DNA from: Pyropia yezoensis | Lineage: Eukaryota; Rhodophyta; Bangiophyceae; Bangiales; Bangiaceae | NCBI GenBank assembly: GCA_009829735.1 | Contig: CM020618.1 | Coordinates: 18,399,346 to 18,463,345, forward strand | Length of the DNA stretch: 64,000 nt | Direction: 5' to 3' | Shown here: positions 30,738-39,420 of the stretch, one piece after another | How positions within the stretch are numbered: the stretch's first letter is position 1 | Layout of the letters: each line of letters opens with the position of its first letter | Notes under the pieces: model-generated | The model's database searches: none | What the model was told of the DNA's origin: nothing | Seen by the model: the letters and a program-made list of their open reading frames with translations, nothing else | Made by a program: the position numbers and the translations under genes

Positions 30738-31351
30738 GGGGGGGGAAGGGGAGCGGGGGAGGAAGGGGAGATGGACGGTTTTGCGGCCACCCCGCCCCTC
30801 TTGCGGCAGCGCTACCATCACGGCATCCCGCACGCAGCCGCTCTGAGCGGTCGGCGACGGCAGCAGCAGCGGCATCAGCAGCGGCAGCAGCGGCCGGCTT
30901 GTGCTTTGGCGCCGGCGACGGTGACGGCGCCGGTGGCGCCGGTGGCGCCGGTAGGCACCCCCTGCCGAGATTGCAGCAGCGGGGGGATGCGCCGCGTGCG
31001 GCTGCGGCCGGCCCGCCGGCCGGCGGTGGCCGCACAGCGGTTTTTAGGAGGCAGCCTCGGTTCCTCCCGTGGGTGTGTGTGGTCCACGGCGACCGCCGCG
31101 GCGCCTCGGCGGTGCGGTATCGGAGAAAACGGTCAGGGCGGGGAGGCACGGGGATGGGCGGCCCCCGACGTCGGCCGTCGGGCGGACGACACGGGTTGGG
31201 GTTAAAAGGGGAAGCGTGTGGAGGCGCACTTGGGGGCGGGGGGACAGCGACGGGGTGCGGCCTTCACAGCCACCCACCTCCAGCTTCCGTCGCTGCCCCT
31301 TTCCCCGCGCCCGCCCCACCGGCGTCGACAGGCTGCCCACCTCCCGCCGCC

Positions 31352-34300
31352 ATGGCCCCCCTACGCCGGCGGCGGCACGCTTCGACGCTCCTCCTCGCGG
31401 CCCTCGTAGCGGCGGCCGCCGCTGCCCGCGGTGGCGCCGCGCAGTCCGCCACCCCCACCCCTACGGCCACCCCGTCGCCGACGCCGCTGACGGTGACCGC
31501 CGGCAACGGCGGCGACGGTGGGGATGGAGGGGCGGGGGGGGCGGGGGGCGCGGGCGGGGCGGGCGGTGCCGGCGGCGCTGGCGGCAGTGTATCGATTGGG
31601 GGGGTGGCCGCCGGGGCGGCACCCGCCCCTCCCGTGGCGCCGCCGACGGTGGCGGCGACGGCGCCGCCCGTCGGGGCGCTGCCGATTGCCGCCATCGCGG
31701 GGGATGGCGGCGCGGGCGGTGACGGCGGCGCCGGCGGGCCCGTGCCAGACAGTCCCGGCGGCGCGGGCGGCGCCGGCGGCGACGGCGGGGGCATCCTCAT
31801 TGGCGCTGGCGGTGTCGCGGCGGTGGCGCCGGCGCCGCCCCCGCCGCAGGCGGATGTGGACCCCTTTCCTTTTTTCCTCCCCGCGCCTGCCGTCGCGGGC
31901 GACGGCGGCGCGGGCGGAGACGGCGGCGACGCGGGCGCGGGCGCCGGCGGGTCTGCCGGCGGCGTTGGTGGCGGCGGCGGCGCTGGGGGGGGGGTGACCA
32001 TTGTGCTGCCGGCCGACACGCCGGCGGCCGCCCCCGGAAGGGCTGTAGAGGTGCTGCCGCCCGCGCTGGTGGCCGGCGACGGGGGGGACGGGGGGGACGG
32101 GGGAGCGGGCGGCGCCGGCGGCCCGGGCGGGCGTGGCGGCGACGGCGGGGCGGGGGGCGCGGTGGTCGTGCTGCAAGAGACGCCCGTGCCAACGGCGTCG
32201 CCGACGGCGGCGCCGACGGCCACACCGACCGCACCGCCGTCGCCATCCCCGTCGCCGAGCCTCACGACGGCCCCGACCTCAAGCCCGTCGCTGGCCCCGA
32301 CGCCACCTGCCTCTGCCACCCCAACGGCCGCCGCGAGCGCGACGGCCACTGCGAGGGTGACCGCCACCGCCACGGCCGCCGCGAGCGCGACGGCCTCCGC
32401 CACGGCCGCCGCGAGCGCGACGGCCTCCGCCACGGCCGCCGCGAGCGCGACGGCCACTTCGAGCGCAACGGCCTCCGCCACGGCCGCCGCGAGCGCGACG
32501 GCCACCGCCACGACCGCCGCCACCGCCACGGCCGCCGCGAGCGCGACCGCCACCGCCACGGCCGCCGCGAGCGCGACCGCCACCGCCACGGCCGCTGCGA
32601 GCGCGACAGCCTCCGCCACGGCCGCCGCGAGCGCGACCGCCATCGCCACGGCCGCTGCGAGCGCGACCGCCACCGCCACGGCCGCTGCGAGCGCGACGGC
32701 CTCCGCCACGGCCGCCGCGAGCGCGACGGCCTCCGCCACGGCCGCCGCGAGCGCGACGGCCTCCGCCACAGCCGCCGCGAGCGCGACGGCCACTTCGAGC
32801 GCGACCGCCACCGCCACGGCCGCCGCGAGCGCGACGGCCTCCGCCACGGCCGCCGCGAGCGCGACGGCCACTTCGAGCGCGACCGCCACCGCCACGGCCG
32901 CCGCGAGCGCGACGGCCTCCGCCACGGCCGCCGCGAGCGCGACGGCCACTTCGAGCGCGACCGCCACCGCCACGGCCGCCGCGAGCGCGACGGCCTCCGC
33001 CACGACCGCCGCGAGCGCGACGGCCACTTCGAGCGCAACGGCCTCCGCCACGGCCGCCGCGAGCGCGACGGCCACTTCGAGCGCGACCGCCACCGCCACG
33101 GCCGCCGCGAGCGCGACGGCCTCCGCCACGGCCGCCGCGAGCGCGACGGCCACTTCGAGCGCGACCGCCACCGCCACGGCCGCCGCGAGCGCGACGGCCT
33201 CCGCCACGACCGCCACGAGCGCGACATCATCGCCGTCGGCCAGCCCGACACCATCGCCGTCGGCCAGCCCAACACCATCGCCGTCGGCCAGCCCAACACC
33301 ATCGCCGCCGGCCAGCCCGTCGCCGTCACCGTCGGCCAGCCCGTCGCCGTCACCGTCGGCCAGCCCGTCGCCGTCACCGTCGGCAAGCCCGTCGCCGTCG
33401 CCCGCACCGACAGAAGCGCCCGCCGGCTTTGTCGCGGCTACCCGACTGACCGGCCAGGATGCCTCGACAGGCATGGCCGCCGCGACCACCGCCGGCGGAG
33501 GGAGCGTTTCCTATTCCTACGACTTTACGCTTGGGGCGGCGGGGGCGGTGGCGCTCGCCGCGGCGGTCGCCGACGTGGCGTCGGTCACCTGCTCTGCCGA
33601 GGGCCCGTCGGTGCGGATTGTGCTGACCGCCGCCGCCGCCACCGGCGATCTGTCGCCGGCTGAGATCTACCCACCGGGGGCAGTGCTGGTCATTGATGGG
33701 GACGTTCTTGGCGCCTGCGATCTGGGTGGTGGGCCGGGGGGGGGGGGCACAGGGGGTGCCAGTGGTCATGGCTACCTGGTCATCACCGGTACGAGCGGCA
33801 CGGCGGGGGATGTGACCGTGACGGGCGCGCGTGGCAACTGGCTGTCGGCGTTCGAGACCGCGTCGCTGACCATTACCAACACCGCGCCGCCGCCGACGGT
33901 GCGTACCGCGGCCGCGTTGGTGGAGGGAAAAGGGGACGGTGGTACAGCCATCGACGGCAACGGCAATGCCCTCGGGGGCGGTGTCATCCTTGCCCCGCCA
34001 ACCGTCCGACAGTTGGAACAGTCGGTGTCGGCAACGGAAACGCTCGGGCCGCTCACGCTGCAGCTCTCTGCGTCCATCACGAGCACCACCGGCTTCAAGG
34101 TCTACTCCCTGTCCTACTCGGTGGCGGGCGGGCTCGACATTGAGCTGGAGGTGTTTGCGAGCGACACGTTTGCCGCCGAGGCGTCGTCGACGCTGACAAC
34201 GTCCGCGAGTGGCGAGCGGGTGCTCAACCCGTTTCCCGAGATCCCCCTCTACGGGGTGCGCATCCCGCTGGGAGGCCGCTTCTCCTTCCTCCCTGATTTC

Positions 34301-35086
34301 CGGCTGGGCATCCTCTTCAGCCTCCCCGTCATCCCACGCTACGCCGCGGAAATCAACACGCCGTTTGAAGACCTCAGCGCCCGCGTCGAGTACACCACCG
34401 GCCGGCGGTCCATTACGGTTCGGGCACGCGGCGGTCTCACCGCCCCGACCATCACGGTCCAGAGCCGAGTGGGTGCCCCCGCGGGCTTTACCGCCGATCT
34501 GTCAGACGGCCTGATAGAGCTGTTTGGCCCCAACCCCAGGAACGACCTGACGCTGTCGCTGGGTCTCTTCTTTGCGCCGACGCTGACCCTGTCCGCGCCG
34601 AGGCTGGAGGTGTCGGCATCCACCGAGGTGGGCCTCGCCGCCGACGCGCGCTTTGCCTTTTTCCCCTACCTCCCGTCGCGGCCGTTCAACCCAGAGGCGC
34701 TCGTCAAGGAGGGCATCTGTGACCAGTGCCACCGGGCGGTGCTCACGGCCGCCTTTCGTGGCGACGGTGCCATCCCCGTCGACGCGGCGGTCTTTGGCGT
34801 GGACCTCGATGCGCCGACGCTGTCTGGAGTGGCGTTCGACGTGCCCATCCTCGATGCGTGCGGCGGGAGCCCCATTGAGCCCCCCAGCCGCATCCAAGTC
34901 GAGTGCAGGCGGGCGGACCGCAAGTGCTGTACGGCGAGCCTGTTCTTTTGTACGGTGCGCCCGTGCATCCCGATCTTTTTCATCCAGTGCCCGCCGCGGC
35001 CGTCGGAGAACTGCTTTTGTGAGGAGCCGGGGTGTGACTGCCCGTGCTACAAGTATGAAGGCTCGGGAGTGCCGCCTGGGCAGTGA
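31352..35086 (+). CDS. Large secreted Gly-rich and Thr/Ala/Ser-repeat protein
   Basis: 1244 residues from the ATG at 31352, chosen because it begins a clear signal peptide (Arg-rich start, then STLLLAALVAAAAAARGG); the frame is open upstream only through GC bias. Residues 50-275 hold four Gly/Asp-rich blocks of the type AGDGGAGGDGGAGG, separated by Ala/Pro linkers. Residues 328-627 are a tandem Thr/Ala/Ser repeat. Residues 628-690 are Ser/Pro repeats, as in O-glycosylated cell wall proteins. The last 550 residues are non-repetitive, with beta-rich sequence, and end in a cysteine-rich tail (CDQCHRA, ADRKCC, then CFCEEPGCDCPC). There is no membrane anchor. The likely role is an extracellular matrix or wall protein. 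Single exon; no relatives recognised. Confidence 0.85.
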   Translation: MAPLRRRRHASTLLLAALVAAAAAARGGAAQSATPTPTATPSPTPLTVTAGNGGDGGDGGAGGAGGAGGAGGAGGAGGSVSIGGVAAGAAPAPPVAPPTVAATAPPVGALPIAAIAGDGGAGGDGGAGGPVPDSPGGAGGAGGDGGGILIGAGGVAAVAPAPPPPQADVDPFPFFLPAPAVAGDGGAGGDGGDAGAGAGGSAGGVGGGGGAGGGVTIVLPADTPAAAPGRAVEVLPPALVAGDGGDGGDGGAGGAGGPGGRGGDGGAGGAVVVLQETPVPTASPTAAPTATPTAPPSPSPSPSLTTAPTSSPSLAPTPPASATPTAAASATATARVTATATAAASATASATAAASATASATAAASATATSSATASATAAASATATATTAATATAAASATATATAAASATATATAAASATASATAAASATAIATAAASATATATAAASATASATAAASATASATAAASATASATAAASATATSSATATATAAASATASATAAASATATSSATATATAAASATASATAAASATATSSATATATAAASATASATTAASATATSSATASATAAASATATSSATATATAAASATASATAAASATATSSATATATAAASATASATTATSATSSPSASPTPSPSASPTPSPSASPTPSPPASPSPSPSASPSPSPSASPSPSPSASPSPSPAPTEAPAGFVAATRLTGQDASTGMAAATTAGGGSVSYSYDFTLGAAGAVALAAAVADVASVTCSAEGPSVRIVLTAAAATGDLSPAEIYPPGAVLVIDGDVLGACDLGGGPGGGGTGGASGHGYLVITGTSGTAGDVTVTGARGNWLSAFETASLTITNTAPPPTVRTAAALVEGKGDGGTAIDGNGNALGGGVILAPPTVRQLEQSVSATETLGPLTLQLSASITSTTGFKVYSLSYSVAGGLDIELEVFASDTFAAEASSTLTTSASGERVLNPFPEIPLYGVRIPLGGRFSFLPDFRLGILFSLPVIPRYAAEINTPFEDLSARVEYTTGRRSITVRARGGLTAPTITVQSRVGAPAGFTADLSDGLIELFGPNPRNDLTLSLGLFFAPTLTLSAPRLEVSASTEVGLAADARFAFFPYLPSRPFNPEALVKEGICDQCHRAVLTAAFRGDGAIPVDAAVFGVDLDAPTLSGVAFDVPILDACGGSPIEPPSRIQVECRRADRKCCTASLFFCTVRPCIPIFFIQCPPRPSENCFCEEPGCDCPCYKYEGSGVPPGQ
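32335..33230 (+). repeat. Coding tandem array, 30-bp unit
   Basis: About 30 units of 30 bases, each coding ten residues of the type SATASATAAA. Some units are arranged in a higher order marked by recurring ACTTCGAGCG (the TSS variant). Units are nearly identical at the DNA level, so the array should be prone to length change. Confidence 0.9.
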
Positions 35087-35433
35087 CTGGGGTACCCGTC
35101 AGGTGCATTCGCAGTCACTCTCATTCGCATGGAATAATATAATTGAATAGGCCTAGGGCTCTATTTTGCTGGTGTCTAGTGACCAAGTACTGATTATTGA
35201 GATGGTTGGGGGCATTCATTTTCAGAGGTGAGTTTCTTGGATTGATGGAAGACGTGCAACTGCGAAAGCATCTGCCATGGACATTTTCATCATTCCGGAA
35301 CGAAGGTTAGGGGATCGAAGTCTATCAGGCACCGTCGTAGTCTTCACCGTAGACGATGCCGACAGCAGATTGGCGGGGGCACTTTTGTATGACTCCGTCA
35401 GCACCCTGAGGGAAAGAAAAGTCTTTGGGTTCT

Positions 35434-35466
<33 letters not shown>

Positions 35467-36036
35467 ACCAGGTACGGACAGAAGAATGATTAATGCTCCG
35501 AAAGCTCTTTCTTGATTTATTTGGTTCGTGATGCATAGCCGTTCTTAGTTGGTGGAGTGATTTGTCTTATTAATTCCTTATATTGCTGTGCCCTTTTATT
35601 GCGTATTCCCCGGTCATTGCCTGCATCCGAACCGTATTGTGATTGACCTGTCAAAGCCAATTCCGCCTGTGCTGACAGCCCAGGACGTGGTGAGGGCCGG
35701 CGGTCGGGGGCGCGGGGGGCGGCCCTGACCTCGGCGCCAGAGGGCCCCCCGCGCGCGCCACCGCGGACGGTCGACTTGCCACGACGCGCAGTCGTGTCGC
35801 CCAGGGCGGGTTCGTTGCGCCCCCCGCTGCCGACCTCCGTGTCCACGAGCATCATCTTCACGTCTCGTTCTTCCCCCCTACTCTTGGAAACTGCACCGGC
35901 CATTGGCGTGCTTCACCCCGGGCTTTCCGTCGGGCACGCTTTTGGCGGCGCCGTCAACCCCGCCGCCAACTTGCCCCCCGCGCCTCCCTTCTACTTCTTC
36001 TCCCGGCCGCGCGCGAGCGTTCGCCACCCTCTCAGT
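35087..36036. other. Intergenic, 3' end of one gene and 5' leader of the next
   Basis: AT-rich stretch with AATATAATTGAA at 35136-35147, a possible polyadenylation region. From about 35860 the plus strand becomes pyrimidine-rich, as a 5' leader of the coiled-coil gene. No other gene seen. Confidence 0.5.
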
Positions 36037-37530
36037 ATGAGCACCACGGCTGACGGTGATATGTCGGCTGTTGCGTGGGAGACACCCACTCCTGCCGTCG
36101 CCGATGGCGACATGGCTGCGGTCTCTTGGGAAGGCACTGCCGCCGCGGCGCCCGCCTCCCCAACATCGGACTCCGCCAATCTGGCAACGGGTGATGCCGC
36201 CACAGTCCCTGCTGTTCCGGTGGGTAGCTTGCCGTCGTCCATTGCTATCGCGCCGCCCGGGAAGAGCGCGGACCTGGCGGTGTCGCAGCCGGTCGCGTCG
36301 CCCGGGCCTTCATCGCCACTGCCCGTGTCTGCCGGAAGCAGCGGCTTCCCCGACATGGCTTCATCGGGCGGCAACACGTCGGGGGGGGTGGGCATGCTTA
36401 ATGGTAGCAGCAGCAACAGCAGCGGAAGTGGTGAGGAGGTGACTGCCCTTCGCGCGCAGGTGGCCGCACTCACCGCCAAGGTCGGGGCTCTGACGTCCGA
36501 TGTCGAGACACAGCGACAGGCGGCAGCTATGTCCCTCGAATCTGCGCGCGAGCGGCTCGAGGCAGCCGCGGCAGAGAAGCGGACGCTGACTGCCACGTTT
36601 ACATCCCAGCGGCAGCAGGCGCAGGCGGCTGCAACCGAGGCGCAGCGGCGGGAAGCACTGATCACCGCCGGACTGGATGCGATGATGCAGCAAAAGGCGG
36701 CGGCCGAGGCCCGTGCAGCGGCTGCGGACGCTTCGGTGGCCCCGCTGCGTCGGCAGGCAGCTGATGCGCAAAGCGCGGCCGCTGCGGCTGCGTCGCAGGT
36801 AGAGTCCCTGACAGCCGGCCGTGAGGCCGATGCCAAGGCTCACTCCGCTGCGATCGCAGACCTAGAGCGACGCTTGACTGCCGCCAACAAGGCCAAGACC
36901 GCCGCCGACGCTCGCGTACGGGATGCGGAAAAGGCGCTGACCAAGGAGCGTCAGGCTGCCGCGGCGGCTGCCGAAGGGGCGGCGGCCGCCGAGGCGGCTG
37001 CCTCGTCAGCAGCTGCCGAGGCAGCGGCCACCGTGGAACGGGCGGCAGCTGAAGCGACGGCCGCCGAAACGGCTGAGGTGGCGGCAAAGGCAGCGGCCGC
37101 AGAGGACGCGGCCAAGGCATCGGCCGCGCAGGGCGCTGCTGCCACTGCTGCGGCGGAGGCATCCCAGGCGGCACCTTCGATTGTGGCTAAGTCGGCGCCC
37201 CCGGTGGCGTCGCCCACCGAGCCAGCTGCCACTGTTGTAGAAAAGACAGCGCCAACCACGGCGGCTGGCGCCGCGGGGGCGGCCCCCGCTTCGCAGGCTT
37301 GGTATGAGCGGGTGCTGGGCAGCGTTATGGGCGCCGTCACCGGTGCCTCCCCCGCAGCGCCTGCGGCGGCGAGCAACGCTGTCACTGTAGCTGAGCCGGC
37401 ACAGGAAGTTGCGCCATCCGTACCCACGCCGACGAAAACAGCTGCGGCGGCAACCAAGGCCCCCGCAGCAGCCAAGAAGTCTGGCGGTGGCTCATCTAAG
37501 AAGAGCAAGAAGAAGGGCGGTCGTAAGTGA
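36037..37530 (+). CDS. Ala-rich coiled-coil protein with Lys-rich tail
   Basis: 497 residues from the ATG at 36037 (context AGTATGA, after a pyrimidine-rich leader); the frame is open without ATG as far back as 35776. Residues 1-130 are Ser/Pro/Ala-rich and acidic, with two similar pieces (DGDMSAVAWE and DGDMAAVSWE). Residues 135-390 are one long Ala/Glu/Lys/Arg helix with heptad character, starting EEVTALRAQVAALTAKVGAL, and clearly a coiled coil. The segment around residue 420 (QAWYERVLGSVMGAVTG) looks amphipathic. The C-terminus is KKSGGGSSKKSKKKGGRK, basic and possibly a nuclear or nucleic acid contact. No signal peptide. Function unknown; not a transposon gene by its neighbours. Confidence 0.75.
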   Translation: MSTTADGDMSAVAWETPTPAVADGDMAAVSWEGTAAAAPASPTSDSANLATGDAATVPAVPVGSLPSSIAIAPPGKSADLAVSQPVASPGPSSPLPVSAGSSGFPDMASSGGNTSGGVGMLNGSSSNSSGSGEEVTALRAQVAALTAKVGALTSDVETQRQAAAMSLESARERLEAAAAEKRTLTATFTSQRQQAQAAATEAQRREALITAGLDAMMQQKAAAEARAAAADASVAPLRRQAADAQSAAAAAASQVESLTAGREADAKAHSAAIADLERRLTAANKAKTAADARVRDAEKALTKERQAAAAAAEGAAAAEAAASSAAAEAAATVERAAAEATAAETAEVAAKAAAAEDAAKASAAQGAAATAAAEASQAAPSIVAKSAPPVASPTEPAATVVEKTAPTTAAGAAGAAPASQAWYERVLGSVMGAVTGASPAAPAAASNAVTVAEPAQEVAPSVPTPTKTAAAATKAPAAAKKSGGGSSKKSKKKGGRK

Positions 37531-38215
37531 TGAACATGCCGCATGGTGGTCTCCGTGTTTGTTACCTTTGGAGGGAACTTGCCGGCGTTTTCTTCCATCT
37601 ATCATCTCCGTGTGTTCGTGTTCGTTCGTCTTTCATTTCCTTCTGTCCTTTTCGTCCTTTTTGTGTGTGTGTTGTCGTGTCACGGCATTGATGCTACGCA
37701 TGTTTGATCGCTCGTCTGGTTTTTTCCTCGCTGCCCGACAGCTGGACTGCGTGCGACTGCGGTGCATCAGTGGATGCTGCTACATCATGCGCCTGTTTCA
37801 GCCCCACATCGAACCCCGCCCTGCGTCGTCCTTGTGCTCTAGGGCCCGGCCAGGTAGTATACGCTTTTTTTTTATGTCCGCCATAGACGACGCCTTGAAA
37901 TCGAACCTTGTCGCCTGTGCAATGACGCAGAAGGGATCGTGAACCGTACGGAATGCGCATGAGCGCCAGATGCGCAATCATCCAGACCGGGAGGCCAGAT
38001 GGGCGCTCCCACCCTCGTGACGTCGCTCCGCTCCTCCCGTCGTCAATCTCAGCCCATCCGACCACCGTGCGCATAGAGCCGAGGACTGGGGGGCCAGGCC
38101 AAACCGCCGTGCCGCCACCAATGAAACCTCCGGTCAGCCATGCAACCCCTCCAGGAAGCTGCCGCCTCACATGGCTGCCGTCCCACCTGCACTCCCCACA
38201 CCTCCCATACCAGCA
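37531..38215. other. Intergenic, convergent 3' ends
   Basis: T-rich stretch at 37600-37680 and a T run at 37867-37875 fit a 3' untranslated region of the coiled-coil gene. The rest up to the POP5 stop has no gene that I can support. Confidence 0.5.
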
Positions 38216-38788
38216 CTACGATTCCATCGTAGCCAAATCCGCCCCCATCCGCGACCCATCTCGTTCCCGTGCTGCCGCCACCGCAACCCGTCCTCGTACC
38301 TTGGCGGCAAGCACTGCGTCGCGGCCGACCGCCGCCGCTACCGTCGACGCGGCCTTTATAGTGGCCGCCGCGTGGAGCACCCGCAAGCGGAGGGGGACCA
38401 TCACCTGCCCACCGCCCCCACCGCCCCCACCGCCACCGCTGCCGCTCACGGGGATGGCCGTGATGAGGGCGACCGCCGCCCACACGCGCCGCACGTCGTC
38501 CCGGCCGACGCGGAGGAGGGCGAGCCGCAGACCCGGGCACACATACTTGATTGCAACCGCAGGGGCCGTGGCCGCCGCGGCGACGGGCCCAAAGTGAACA
38601 CCTATCGCGTCACGGACGGTGTGGGAGAGCGTCCGCGCATCGATGCCCCGCGCCAACGGGGGGGGCAGGGGGGGGGGGTGCGCTAGGACCTTGCCGCCGC
38701 CATCATAGACTGGGGGGGGGGGGGATGAGAGCGGAGAGGGCGGGGAGTCGAGGCTGATCAATAGGTATCGGTTCTTGAAGCGAACCAT
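38216..38788 (-). CDS. POP5: RNase P / RNase MRP protein subunit POP5
   Basis: 190 residues from the ATG at 38788, which opens with MVRFKNRYLLISLD, the hallmark start of POP5 (human MVRFKHRYLL). Further conserved parts are LSHTVRDAIGVHFGP, AVAIKYVCPGLRLALLRVGRDDVRRVWAAVALIT and LHAAATIKAA. POP5 is a protein of the ribonucleoproteins that trim tRNA 5' ends (RNase P) and process pre-rRNA (RNase MRP), acting in the nucleus. Compared with the usual 140-165 residues it has a Pro/Gly-rich insertion at about 15-45, a Gly run near residue 115 in place of the loop before the last beta strand, and a longer Ala/Arg tail. Single exon. Confidence 0.85.
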   Translation of the reverse strand: MVRFKNRYLLISLDSPPSPLSSPPPPVYDGGGKVLAHPPPLPPPLARGIDARTLSHTVRDAIGVHFGPVAAAATAPAVAIKYVCPGLRLALLRVGRDDVRRVWAAVALITAIPVSGSGGGGGGGGGGQVMVPLRLRVLHAAATIKAASTVAAAVGRDAVLAAKVRGRVAVAAARERDGSRMGADLATMES

Positions 38789-39420
38789 GGCGGGGAGGCG
38801 GGGGCAGGGACGCCGCCCAAGCCAGTCACATCGGCAGGGGTCGACGGTGGCGATTCGACAGCGTCGCAGTTGCGTGCATGCGCGACGTTTGTCCTGATCA
38901 AGCCGCGGATCAAATGACAAAGACAATGCTTCGTGGCGAATTGCACGCTCAGCATCTGGTGGACGACGAAAAAACATGGCCTCTCCCGCGAGCACCCTCA
39001 GCTGACGAGCCTTACGAATGTACACGTATGCATTTCCTGGATGAACGCATGGACAGGCCGTGCCTGGAGATATCGGTAGTACATTCGCATGGACAGGTAG
39101 GTCGTACATGGACACGTCTGTAGTACCGGGGTGGCCAACGCCTTCAAAGAGCGTGGGTGCCTCTACGGAAATAGAGAACGTCACAGGCCATCAAGTGCAT
39201 CAACTGTCACGCTGAGCCAACGTGACAGTTGATGCACTTGATGCACGCGCATCACCGATGAACACCAGCGAGAGGAGAAAAGTAGGGTCCGCAGCGTGCG
39301 CTTGATCGTCATCACTAAACACATCTGGCTCAACAGGTTAGAGCCTGCACCGCGGCCCTATGTCTATCCCCATTTCCCATCCTTACGCATGATTCCCTCT
39401 CCCTTTTCTCTCAACCGCCC
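38789..39420. other. Intergenic between POP5 start and dehydrogenase 3' end
   Basis: Holds the POP5 promoter side and a perfect 23-bp hairpin at 39189-39243. No protein-coding gene seen. Confidence 0.5.
39189..39243. repeat. Perfect 23-bp inverted repeat, 9-base loop
   Basis: Arms 39189-39211 and 39221-39243 are fully complementary (left arm starts CATCAAGTGCATCAACTGTC) around the loop CTGAGCCAA. It lies downstream of the dehydrogenase stop and about 400 bases upstream of POP5. It could be a transposon footprint, a small-RNA hairpin or a termination-related structure. Confidence 0.9.

Noticed and set aside
30608..31351. N-terminal extension of the large secreted protein by 248 codons
   Set aside because: The extension crosses the poly-G tract and is Arg/Gly-rich; the ATG at 31352 starts a clear signal peptide.
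32335..33230. CRISPR-like array
   Set aside because: The units are contiguous, in frame and code Ala/Thr/Ser repeats; there are no unique spacers and the genome is eukaryotic.
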